This document shows, in pieces, positions 14,216 to 25,332 of a stretch of 64,000 nucleotides of DNA. Origin of the DNA: Isoetes taiwanensis (Eukaryota; Streptophyta; Lycopodiopsida; Isoetales; Isoetaceae). The notes under the pieces were generated by a model that was not told where the DNA came from, searched no databases, and saw only the letters and a program-made list of their open reading frames with translations. The stretch is taken from positions 9,486,013 through 9,550,012 of the forward strand of contig JAJEKV010000027.1 in assembly GCA_021234155.1 (NCBI GenBank), given 5' to 3'. Numbering within the stretch: position 1 is the stretch's first letter; every line of letters begins with the position of its first letter. Both the position numbers and the translations under genes were made by a program.

Positions 14216-15337
14216 TCTTTATCTCCACATCCCATCAAGACTCTCTTTTTGTTGATCCTGGAGCAATACATCAATTTATTAACTCAATTTTCATTACATT
14301 TTCTTTTTGAACTCTTCTAGTTATCGGAGTTCATGTCTCACAGGCCTCTTCACTCTCCAAATATTTTCCCGATGTCCCACATTTTGTTCTCTCAACGCCT
14401 CATGACTAGGCTACAAACTATTATCAACTCTCCAGTCATCCATTCTTCCTTGGTCTCATATATGTTCAAAAACATAGAAAATAAGAATTTGACTATTTAC
14501 CTTCGATTCTACTACCTCCGATAGTAGTGACATCATATGCTTGTACTTGCACAAGGCCCACCCATATTCTTGGCTTTCATCCTTTTTTTGCAAAAAGAAG
14601 GGCAAGGATTTGCTCACTGAGACCAATATTCCTGTTATTCGGAAGATGTGACCTTTGCCGAATGATTGAAAAAATACTGTGGTCATTGCACTTTTCCCGG
14701 TCTAGAAATACTTTTACCATATCGTACTACACTTTGCTTGCAAATGTTATTATTATTTCATCCTCAAGCCGCACTTATAGCTCTGGTATTGGTGATGCTT
14801 ATATAGCCCAAAGGTTTTTTAGATCAAAAATTTTGAAAGTGGATTCACATATAGCTTGAATATTTGTCAAATCATGCTCTTTTCACCCATTGACTTAATA
14901 TATTTTATTTTCTTTATGTTTGGTATATTTACCTATTCGAGAGGTTGTCATTCCCAAAAAAGTTGTATTTAATTAAAGGGACTCCATTCCATTCACTTTT
15001 GGGAACCTCAATTTTACACAAAAAAGAAGAACTCAATTCAAAAATCCGCTTACAATTGAATTTTTGTTCATTAGTGTGCATCCAAGCTTTTCCTTCCAGT
15101 TTTGATAGCGCGGCGAGAATAACAATGCATGCATGATAGAATTTACACAAATTTTAACCAAAGTTCTAATTTGGAGATTTCTAGTTAAACATTTTGGCTT
15201 CCGGCTTTAGGTAGACAATAGATCACAAATCTAAATAAAATTAAACAAATTGTTTACTTAATCAATCTAAAAAATATTTAGTTTTGAGATAATTTTATAT
15301 TTATAAATGGGTTTATTATAATATATATTACAAAGTA

Positions 15338-15460
15338 AGAAGAGACCACAGCAAGTGGTATGGCACAATGATTACACCCTCTCAGCTGGCTGAACCACCC
15401 CAGTGTAAAAGGGCTAGTGAGCCTTCCTAGTCACCAGATAAACTGTATGCATTTATAATT
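15338..15460 (+). repeat. Possible tRNA-derived short interspersed repeat
   Basis: GCAAGTGGTATGGCACAATG followed by GATTACACC, then GCTGGCTGAACCACCCC, resembles a decayed tRNA-like A-box/B-box head. No second copy was noticed in the window and no A-rich tail is clear, so the call is weak. Confidence 0.25.
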
Positions 15461-15739
15461 TAAAGAGGAGTTCCTTTATGGGCCACGTGTTTGTATGTCT
15501 GAATCGATGTCACCACCTCTTTCTCGACCTTCAATCTGATTATTGTTCTCGCGACAAATATCTCGTTTAGACAAGGACCCACAAGAGACAAAATCAAATT
15601 AGTCAAGGATGCTACATGCAAAAAAAATACAAATAAAGCATTTTAGGGCCATTTGGAAAATACAAAATGGAAAGGCAACAGAGGGAAAACATGGCTGAAG
15701 GCTCTTTCTGGATCATGAAGAGAAAGGCAAAACAAATAA

Positions 15740-16125
15740 AATGCAAGTCGAGTTGAGAGCCCTTTCACTCGCGAGTCAGAGAAGGTATCTGCTTTAAAAA
15801 CGGTGTTTTAGATCAAGGCCTTTCACCTGCGAGTTGAGAAAGGCACGGCGACGTAACGGGCGTAGAATGGAGTTTTCCCGACTTACAGTCGAGAAAAGAA
15901 AATTTTAAATGTAAAAACGCAAGTTCTGAGCTGATTTCCTGACTCATGAAATGAAAGGTGTACCTGAAGCAAAAACGCAGGTTTTGACATTCTTCTGACT
16001 CCCACAACAGCGTCCAGTCAAAACCGCGTTTGAGGTCTTCGACTGTAGTCGAGAAAGGCAGCTCAAAGGCAGTCGTAGTTTGAGGGCTTTCTCACCCGCC
16101 AGCCCAAAAAGGCACTGAAAAAAGG
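15740..16125 (+). repeat. Irregular short repeats around GTCGAGAAAGGC
   Basis: The motif family CTGCGAGTTGAGAAAGGC, CGCGAGTCAGAGAAGG, CAGTCGAGAAAAG and TAGTCGAGAAAGGCAG recurs about every 70-120 bp, interspersed with AAAACGCAAG or AAAACGCAGG. Spacing is irregular, so this is a degraded repeat cluster rather than a clean satellite. Confidence 0.4.
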
Positions 16126-18147
16126 GCACTAAAGCTCTCAGTCCTATATTTCAAATGAATAACCTTCAACATCCTATATGCATTTCATATGAAAACACCC
16201 TCCCCATACTTCCTAATGATTTCTCCATGAAAAATAGACCCTCCCATGTATTATCTAATTGACACATATCCAATGGATCCTCCCTCTAATGGACCATAAT
16301 GAAGAGGGGACCATTGGGTTCATATTTAGTTAAAGGAAGTAAATGCCTTAATGCACATGTAAATAGCAACATATGCAACCTATAATGCACATTATAACCT
16401 ATGAGAGCCCATTAGACCCATGCATTAAATTCATTAACATGCATTAGACCTACTAATATGTAATTTGTCCCATTTTGAACCTCAAATACACCAAGGTGTA
16501 AATTATATCATGACTGTAGTTAAAATTTCTTTTTTTACCTTAGAATAAGAATATATATTTAGAAACAAACGGAATATAGCTGTTTTTCGGAATCAGATTG
16601 CCAAATATATATATTAGACACGATAAAAAAAGAATATTAAATTGCACTATTATTTTTTAAGATATGCACCTATAATGTACCTATATGCAACATATGCACC
16701 TATAATGCACATTATACAATTGAAAAATAGTTAATTCTTATCAATCATTTACCTTACAACCACAATAATGCAATTATAAATATTATTATGACAACTTCAG
16801 ACTCACCTATACGTGACATATATTTTCAAGACTCATTTTGAAGACTTATTAATTGTTTTACAATTCATTTTTTCCAATATTTGAATTTTAAATTTGGTAC
16901 ACCTTATAATTCTGTTTTTTCCAATATTTGAATTTTGAAATTATACACACCTTGTGTCATAGATCTGAGTGTACCACTTGAAAGGAGAAACCACCGCGGT
17001 TTCCAAGTAGATCCCAATATTGTAGGCCTGAGTGGTGGAACATGAGTTTGTGTTATAGGAGCTAGTATGGTTTTTCGAACTAACTATTGTTGCACTGAGC
17101 AAATAAAACCTCTAGCACATCATACAAATCCAGAAGAGGATGTTGATCCGCCGAACGATCACAGAGATCAAACGTGACTCCCTCCATTTCTTCTTCATCC
17201 CGGCACTCAGGAGTTAATTTGTGAACGCATCTCCTCCACTTTCATACCCCTCTCTCCTGCTTATTCTCTCAAGCTGAAAGGGCTAGATCCCCACCACCGT
17301 CACCAGCTCACTCATCACCATGCCTAAAAAGCCTATTGAACTGCTGAATGGAGACGCTTGAATCATGAGTTTTGGCAACAAAGGAAAAGGGCCATCTCTC
17401 CATCTCCACCGCGATTCAAAAGCCATGTGAAGAAAGCCAGGCCATCTGTTCTCAGACCACCAGCCTCTAAGACCGCATCCGAGCATGGCGACTAAGGATC
17501 TCATTCAAAAGGATAGGGGCGATGGACTACTGTCTCACGCGCCTGATCACAAAGGCAGCAGGTTCGCCCCTTTAAGACCAAAAAACAAAATCTGCGCTGA
17601 GTGGGGATGGCTATGAAGGGATGAAACTCTACACAAATGAAGGTTCGTAGTTTGGCAATTTAAAAGAAGCGGTGAAATCGCAGTAGTTCGATTCTCAAAT
17701 GTAGAGAGGAATATTACATCACGATACGGATCTGTATATTTGTGAAGTTGGAAACCATATCTCAAGTTGAAGCTGCTCCGCATGAATTAGTGGCCGCTGA
17801 GCAATTTCGTGGAGGGGAAATCTGTGTTATAGATGGCTGGACGAATCTACGCTATTTCCAAGAGGATAGTACAAGTTTTTAAACTGGAAACGGACATGGG
17901 GCCGAAGCTATAACCGAAGCGTAGGGAGATCCTCTGTTTTCTGCCTTTTTTTTTCTGAGAGCAAAGGATCTGCAGCACCACAGCACAGATTGCTGATCGA
18001 ATCAAGGGCATGGCAGATGATTCATGCATGGTTAAAGTAGTATGAGATTTGTGAAGTTTTTGTGCACAGGATCATGCCATAGGGGCTTCTGGTGGGCGCT
18101 CCAACGCCCCAACCTTGCCATAGCCGGAAAAATGCCACGACCCACTT

Positions 18148-18194
18148 GGTTTTGGGATTGGCCATAGCTTGGTTTTGGGATTGGCCATAGAAGG
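18148..18194 (+). repeat. 23-bp perfect tandem duplication
   Basis: CTTGGTTTTGGGATTGGCCA plus TAG occurs twice head to tail. A second small tandem (CTTGCTTCTTCCATGGGT twice) lies at about 18,374-18,408. Confidence 0.8.
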
Positions 18195-18589
18195 CAGAGC
18201 CTGCTTCGTTATTCTGCTTGTTTTGTGCTTTTTTTCTTCACAGAAGACTTAGATCTCATAAAACAAGTCCCTGGCATCTGTGCTGTCAGAAATGATAGAT
18301 TGGGTACAGTTCATTCGAGATGGATATAAAACCACACTCCACAAGCTGGGCGCCCGATCCTCATATTCCCTTCTTGCTTCTTCCATGGGTCTTGCTTCTT
18401 CCATGGGTTGGTTTCTAGCTTGGAGAGCACAGAACAGAGGCCCATTCTCGCCTCGTGAGGCGAGAAAAAACTTATCATCATTCTCCAAATTGTTTAATTA
18501 TTTATTGCCTAATTAATTAGTTAATTAATTATATTATTTAAGCTATCTAATTATTAATTTTTTTATTTTTTCGAATGGTGGTTTAGCCA

Positions 18590-18790
18590 TGGAACCTCCC
18601 TCCCTTCCCTTTTGCCCCATTGCTCTCCACTTTTGCCCCTCCTCCTCTTCCCCATGCCCCTCCCCCCCCCTCCCCCCCTCCCCTTTCCCTTCCCTTCCCC
18701 TCCCCCCTTCCCCTTCCCTTTGCCCTTTTGCCCTCCCTCCCCTCCCTCCCTTTTCTTACTCAACTTTCTCCACCACCCCCCCATTTTTTT
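18590..18790 (+). repeat. 200-bp polypyrimidine tract
   Basis: Nearly pure C/T sequence on the plus strand (long CCCCTCC and CCCTTCC runs). The open frames here (proline/serine-rich on plus, glycine/lysine-rich on minus) are products of composition, not genes. It lies just beyond the point where the Gypsy reverse transcriptase stops. In minus orientation it is a polypurine tract, but far too long and in the wrong place to be the element's own priming tract. Confidence 0.8.
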
Positions 18791-18882
18791 TGCATGAGTC
18801 CCATTTTGATTCAATGGCAACTTACTTTTTTTTTGCATGAGTCCCAAAATTCAAGATTTGACCCATTTTAATTAAATGCGAC

Positions 18883-21144
18883 TTAAAAGCTTTTTACCTG
18901 CTTGATAGTTTTGGGTGGTGTGAGTTTCTTTAAAGCATCCACTTTGCTCTCAGCAACTTGTATCCCTTGTGTTGAGACTTCATGTCCTAGCAGGTCTCCC
19001 TTTGAGCACAAAAATATACACTTCTTTGGATTCAGGCTCACTCCTCCTTTCCTGCATAAAGAAAAAACTTCAGTGAGATAAGCAAAATGATCATTTAGTA
19101 AGGTTCCTAGGCACAGATCATCCAAAAATACTCTGAACTGATCTGAAGGCATATCCTTGAATATGGTATCCATTGCTCTTTGGAATGTAGCTGAGGCATT
19201 CATTAAACCAAATGGCATCCTCTTCATTGCATAAGTTCCCCAAGGTGTGATGAAAGCTGTTTTAGCTTGATCTTCTTCTCTTATGCTAATTTGATTGAAG
19301 CCTGAGAATCCATCCAAGAATGAGTACATTTCTTTCCCTGCAACAACATGCAAAACTTGTTCCAAGAAAGGTAAAGGATAACAATCCTTGATAGTGGCTT
19401 TATTTAGATCCCTATAGTCGATACAAATTCTTATGGTTTTATTTTTCTTTTCCACAGGAACAATACAGGACAACCATTCTGGATTCACTATTTCACCTAT
19501 GACACCTGCATCTTCCATCTTGCACAATTCTTCCTTAATCAGACCTAGCAAAGCAATGTTAATTCTTCTGAGCTTTTGCACAACAGGCTTCACATCTTTT
19601 TTTATCTTAATTTCAAATTCACACACTTTCCTATCCACTCCTACCAGTTCATTGTAATCCCAAGCAAACACATATTTCCATTCATCAAACATTTGAGTGA
19701 CCTTGTCTCTATTCTCTTCCTTAAACAAATCTCCCACAAACAATGTTTTTTCCTTACCATTTTTTTCAATCTTTACCTCCCTCACCTCTTTTTTAACATT
19801 GGCATTGATAACCAATATAGGGTGCAGCTGCCTTAGATCCTCTTCCTCCAATTCTTCCTCCTTGATAGCTCCCTCAGCAAGATGCTCAAGCAAAACACTT
19901 TTGCAGAGTGCATCAGTTTCTTCATTGAGATCCCTGGAAATGTGATTTAGCTCCCAGCTCTCGAAGTCTGCTAACTCCTTCAGAGCCTCATCTCTGAGGA
20001 CCATCATGTCTTCATGTTTGGCTTGATATTCCCCTAATATTTTCCTGCAGACCAACTGGGAATCTCCAAATATCACAATGTTAGTTATTCCTAGGTGCTT
20101 AGCCTCTTGCAATCCTGCTATCATAGCTTTGTATTCTGCCATGTTTGAAGTGGTATTAGGATAAATCCTGCCAAGTTTAGCAAGTAGTTTACAATTATGA
20201 TCTTTGATAATGGCAGCAGAGGATGCAATGCTCAACTTCTTTGAAACTCCCCCATCAAACCATAGAAAAGCAAAGTTCTTTTTACCTGATGCATTACTTC
20301 CCTTAGTTGACTTTGATTCAACATCTGCTGCAGCTATTGAAATCTCATATTCACCAAACAGGTTAGTGACCAACAAAACTTCTTCAATAAAATTCAAAGA
20401 CTCAAACTCTCCAAGCTTATTGAGTAGGGTGATTGCCTTCTTACCATCTGATATGGTACACTCTCCCTTTGACCAGATTGGTCTTGCATCCACAGTAGAT
20501 AGCCATCTCCTTCCCAATAACAGATCATAAATGTCAGTTTTTTCATAAGCTCCTTCAAATGCAACCACTACAAAGCTTGCAGCAACCTTTATACCTCCTA
20601 CATCAATTAGAATGTTGCTAAGCACACCTATTGGATTGATCCTAGAGTTAGAAAAAGACTTAAGCACCATATGGGCTTTTTTATCAACTTCTAAGCCACA
20701 TGATTTCATTATGTGATGAGGCATCACATTAAGTGGAGAGCCCCCATCAAGTACTTTAGAAAGCAACTTTTTACCTATCTTAGCTTCACATGTGAAGGCA
20801 CCAGGATCATATTCATTCTGCACAAGCATTTGCTCACTAATATGGTTTGTAAAGGCTATTTGTTCTTCTTGAGAGAGATTGACTTGATCTTCTTTTGTTA
20901 GATCCATGATTTTGCTTCTATAAGATGGAGCAATTTTTAGCAAAGTCAACAAGTCCACACTCACTTTAGCATTCTTCATTAGGCACTCGAAGTCATCACC
21001 TTCTTTTTCTCTCTTAATAAACTTTTGATTAGGAGGAAGGGGTACAACCTGATTTTTCTCAACTGCTTTTTCCTTGATTACCTCAGCTTCTTTGCTGGTT
21101 GATGCAACATCCTTGTTTTGCATAGCTCTTATGTGTACAGCCAT
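18883..21144 (-). pseudogene. pol: Ty3/Gypsy pol: protease, extra RNase H, reverse transcriptase (truncated)
   Basis: A long open frame of 753 residues. Residues about 115-215 are an aspartic protease with DGGSPLNVM at the active site and the LLLGRRWL flap-distal motif. Residues about 292-417 are an RNase H (FDGG at 297, MAEYKA with the acidic residue near 337, FGDSQLV near 360, and a final DAL near 411). Residues about 480-745 are a reverse transcriptase, with CIDYRDLN, YPLP, FSGFNQI, FGLMNASATFQR and the catalytic FLDD at 673-676. The frame ends at VKSF, where other elements continue into LG and the connection domain, so the protein is cut short. A complete Gypsy pol would go on to its own RNase H and integrase; the integrase remnant lies at 13.3-14.2 kb. 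The RNase H lies upstream of the reverse transcriptase, unlike the order I know for Tat-type plant elements. It is in the same frame as gag, separated by one TAG. Confidence 0.9.
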
Positions 21145-21165
21145 AATCTCTTCTTCTTGATCTTC

Positions 21166-22345
21166 CTACATAAACCTGATTGAAGTACTAATGTCAGTAG
21201 CAAATCTAACTGACGGAGAAGTTTCTGTGGCCAGTCTATTAGGTGCACTTGGCTCAACACTTTTGGCCACTTCTTGCCTTGCGAAATACTCTTTGACACT
21301 ACATCTTTCTTCATAATGACCAACAGCTTTGCAGAAGTGGCAGACTGGACACTCTTTACCATAATGCCCTCTTTTTCCACATTTTGTGCAGGGCCTGTAC
21401 CAGCAAAAATCTGAGGAATGAGTATCCCTTAGGCAGTGTACACATGGGGCATAGGTTTTTCTCTCAGGTCTTGCAGCTTTCATTTCCTGTAGTTGTTTGG
21501 TAACTTCGAGTAGGGCTTCTGACACTTTAGTAATCTCTGCCCTGACATCAGAAGTAGGATTTGTTGAATCTTCTGCTTTTACTTTCTTCATTTCCTTTTG
21601 TAAAGCAGAAACAGGCACTGGCCCTGGGCCCATGTATTCTTGTTCATAATCTGGAAAGAAGGGATCATTAGACACATGCACATCATCAGGAAGATAGGAA
21701 AACATGTTAGCAATCTCAATAGCTTTTGTAAAAGCCTTATGTATGGTATCAAAGCCTTCTTGCTTCTGCAACTTAAACATTTTTCTGTGCACCCTTGGCC
21801 TGCTGCTCAAGCCTCTTATGAAACAAGCCACTAGGTGTAGGGTATGATTTGGTACCTGACTTGCTTGACATTTGGTAAGATAAACATGGAATCTTTCCAC
21901 ATATTGGTGCACAGTTTCACCATGCTTAATCTGAAAGGTCTGCAATTAAAAAACCAAATCTTGTGGTTCAATTGCCTTACCAAACCTTTCAATGAACTGC
22001 TTTTCGATCTCCTCCCAAGTGCTGACTCCTGTGCTGATAGTGTACTCCAACCATGCTCTCACTTCTTCATTCTTGAAACACTTCTTGAATTCTGAAAACT
22101 TACTACCTTCTTGTGACCATATTCTTGATAGTATTCCTCATAGCTTTTCAAAAAATTGTTAGCATTGATGCTTGGATCAAAAGTAGGAGGAGGGATTGGC
22201 ATATTGAGTTAAAAATATTGTATACCTGCATTACCTTGATTGCTGACATTTGCAGCAGGCACACCTGTATTTTCTGGCGGTTCAGCGTGAATTTGGTCAC
22301 ACACCTCATTACTTTTTCTAGGAGCCCTGAGTTCCCAAAGATCCA
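21166..22345 (-). pseudogene. gag: Ty3/Gypsy gag with three zinc knuckles, broken at its start
   Basis: The intact part is the 259-residue frame 21,166-21,945: a capsid-like retrotransposon gag region (residues about 1-90, with HQYVERFHVYLTKC), a linker and coiled-coil-like stretch (about 115-157), then three CX2CX4HX4C zinc knuckles (168-181, 186-199, 202-215). Upstream (21,950-22,345) the same protein continues with stops and shifts; ENTGVPAANVSNQGNAGI is typical of a plant Gypsy gag start and reads at about 22,216-22,275. Gag ends at a TAG (21,166-21,168) and pol follows in the same frame eight codons later, so one stop separates the two. That could be a readthrough-type arrangement or simply decay. 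Confidence 0.8.
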
Positions 22346-22408
22346 GGTGGGATCTCGGTAGAACCTCCAAAATGTTGAAGGTATTCCTGGCAAACCTTCA
22401 ACCTCAAG

Positions 22409-24527
22409 GGTGTAGAACCTCCAGGTTGCTATAGGCAACCACTTTGTGAGAAAATACTGCAGAAGAAATGCTCAAATAGCTAGAGAAAATCAGTTTCCCT
22501 AAACTGCAAAAAGACGGTCACAGCAAAATCCTTCCCAAGCATGGTCCTTTGAGTTTTTATCTATAAGATCAATCTTGTTGGTCACTAGGAAGAGTGCTTC
22601 AACAGCCTGAGAAAGCCTGTTTGTAAATTCTTAAGATAGCTATGTGAAATTGATCAAACTGACTGGGTCAATTTTTGGTCAATAGCCCAACCCGAGAGCT
22701 CTTTTTTGCAAATGTGTGAGTATAGTGTCTTTTCAGGTTTTGTCAACTGGCATAGTTTCTGATGACTCTGCAGAATAGGTGCATAGAATCCTTTTTGAAG
22801 TCTTTTGTCCCCTTTTTTGTTTGTGGCGATTTTGTATAATAAGTAGCAACTTTAACTCTGAGATGAATAAATGGGAAATTCTTCTAGAAAATACAGTGCC
22901 TGACTAATTTCTTTAGATAATATTGGGCTTTGGAATCGAGACCCTACACCTGGATATGTTACTTGAATTGAGATTACTAATTTGCTTAAAACACAATGCT
23001 TTAGGTTTTTAAATGACAATGGTGCTTACCAAGGTCGGATTTTCTTTCATTCAATCATCACATAGAAAATAAACATAAATTCCCAAGCTCTGAGTCTTGG
23101 GCACAGGATCAGAAATATTCAAAAGAAGGTACACATTCAAGTATTTTGCATCAAATAAGAAGGAATTTCATGCAAGGCAGGTCATTCTTAGCTCATACTC
23201 CGCATATCCGGTCCAAATACAGTCTCAGACGTCGAATCTTTCGCACAAAAGCCGACCCTTGTTTAGAAAATGTTTCCCCTTTTTATTCTTTTGTTTCCGG
23301 TCTGTTCTTGGCATCTAGGTTTGTTTGATTTTGTCTTTAGGCAGATTAAGATGCTTCTTGGGGAACAGGGGTGTAAGGAAGATGCTCGGGCTCATGATTA
23401 CTAGGTCAGATCCACCGGAGAAGTCGGATCTTGGCCTGATCTTTTTAGGTCAGAGAGTTTCGCAGAGAACAAATATCCCACAGGAATCTTTCGTGAAATA
23501 GTATCAGTGCAACGTGGCTTGAAGGGATTGGGAGAAATGAAGCTTAGGTTGAGGGGTCATATAGGAAAAAACATTTGTTTTTATTTTTAAGAAATAGGGC
23601 ACCATTCCCAAGAATCAAGAATATAGGGTCAACCCATGGTCCATTTTGGAATCTTTTTGTACCATATGGAATCTTTATTGATGCCCCACTCTATGGAAGA
23701 ATCTTTTAGGAGAAAGGGATTTATTCATTTTTTGAGATGGGGTGGCTTTGGAATTTGGAAATGTGGCAAGTGTAGGACATGTGTTGGCAATCCAATGGCA
23801 TGAGGTGATTTGGCATGTGGTGACTTGGCAAAAACTTTCCCCCTAGTCAAAAACTTTATGAGATGAAAAAAAGGAATATGATGTATGATGAGGTGGCCAA
23901 CTTTGGTGTGGTGGATGATGACATGGCATGTTTTGTAATGTAATTCCATCAAATGCATATTTGGCCAATTGTTTTGACCATGCTTGAGCCAAACTTTTGC
24001 ACAAGCAACTTGGTGTTGAAAATGAGGGTTCCCTCTCTCTCCCTTTGACTTAGAGAGAGAATGTATCCTCTTGACCATTGGTAGGTCAATTTCTGTACGG
24101 ATTTTTGTATCACAAATGAATGGTGGGTATAACATGGATTTGTGGGTAGTTTTTTGACTAGGAAAAGAGTTTGAGCCATTTTGGGTTTTGAATGGAGGTG
24201 GGGATGGGTAAGGTGAGGCAAGTGGAAACAAAGGGTGCTCAAGGTGTAAATCATGTCTAAGAATTTGAATTTGGATGAACATCTTACTTCTCAAGGGGTC
24301 TTCCAATCTTGGTCTTGCTATGATGCTTCCTTAAGTTGACCTTGCCCTCCTTGTGTGACCTTGATTTTTTTAATCCTTTCTTGTGATTTTTCAAATGAAA
24401 GTCCGTGCTTGGTTCTTCAGCTCGAGTTTTTGAATTGACTTGGTCCATGCACATGTTTTAACAAGTTGTTAGCCATCAATGTAAAATGTCATCTGCTCTT
24501 CTATGCTGCCAAATCATGGCAGCACAA
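22409..24527 (-). repeat. Right LTR-like repeat (would-be 5' LTR) of the Gypsy element
   Basis: Same-orientation partner of 9,464-12,570, lying immediately upstream of gag on the minus strand, as a 5' LTR should. On the plus strand it starts TGTAGAACC and similarity ends around AAATCATGGCAGCA, compatible with TG...CA ends. At about 2.1 kb it is long for a plant LTR but not unheard of. Promoter and polyadenylation elements could not be identified. Open frames inside it (for example 23,725-24,306) are not conserved between the two copies and are not genes. Confidence 0.6.
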
Positions 24528-25332
24528 CCCAATTCCATCCATGGGTATTTAGCTTTATATTATGACACACAGTTAAATTGACAAAAGTAATGAATACAAG
24601 TCCAACAAGATAAAACACAAAACACAAAATGACAAAAACATAACATGAACACAAAATGGCGTTGGAGAGCTCGGTGCCAACCAGATCCAATACAATTCTG
24701 CCGTTTTTGAAGTTTTGGTGTTGAATCGGTGCTTTTCAAGAAATTTTTGGCCATTCCTGACTTAGAATTAGCTCTTACAGATATGTTTCAAATCATTGAT
24801 TACCTTTTCTAGCCTTATGAGTCTCCAATAAATTCATAATTTATCATAAAATTATGTACAGACTAATCATGACAACTCATAGCACCTCAATTGATCAATA
24901 GCAAAACCTCACCTGAGAATTTCTTTGCGCCTAGACCCCTGCCCCCCTTGCAATTGATTGCACCTCGAAAGATCGTCTTCTAACTCCAAGAATCAAATTC
25001 AAGAATCAAACTGCAGAAGAACATACATAGTGAAGTCAATTCTGACTCAGCATCGCTATTTCTGTCGTAACTTTTGCATACGGATGAATTTTGGGCTGAT
25101 CAGACACATTCCGGAAAGCTTACTTAGAAATCTTTAAAAAACAAAAATCATTAAAAAAGGATCTCGGATCACCGAAATATGATGCTTCAAATTTCGGGCT
25201 CCAAAATTGCCCAGATTTGCTCCCTGCCTTCATGCTCTGCAACAATCCTTTTTTCAAAGAGATAAAACCCTAACTCATGCTGCATACATATTATACATGT
25301 GTACATATATATATAAGTACATATACCGTCCC
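24528..25332. other. No recognisable gene (0.8 kb)
   Basis: AT-rich sequence between the Gypsy element and the recombinase-like pseudogene. It may include lost 5' exons of the latter, but none can be read. Confidence 0.5.

Larger units (their letters stand above)
14216..18882. other. Foreign or unassigned DNA splitting the Gypsy pol region (4.7 kb)
   Basis: No Gypsy domain could be read here, although the reverse transcriptase stops abruptly at 18,883 and the integrase resumes at 14,215. The block holds very AT-rich DNA (15.1-15.3, 16.5-16.9 kb), a possible short tRNA-derived repeat near 15.35 kb, irregular GTCGAGAAAGGC-type repeats at 15.74-16.12 kb, small tandem duplications at 18.15 and 18.37 kb and a long pyrimidine tract at 18.59-18.79 kb. 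It is probably one or more nested insertions together with loss of the pol RNase H. Confidence 0.5.

Noticed and set aside
18563-18871. Overlapping open frames on both strands of 60-94 codons
   Set aside because: They are translations of the polypyrimidine tract (glycine/lysine-rich on minus, proline/serine-rich on plus); no codon structure.
20204-20530. Plus-strand open frames opposite Gypsy pol (also 19,433-19,945)
   Set aside because: Shadows of the minus-strand pol gene.
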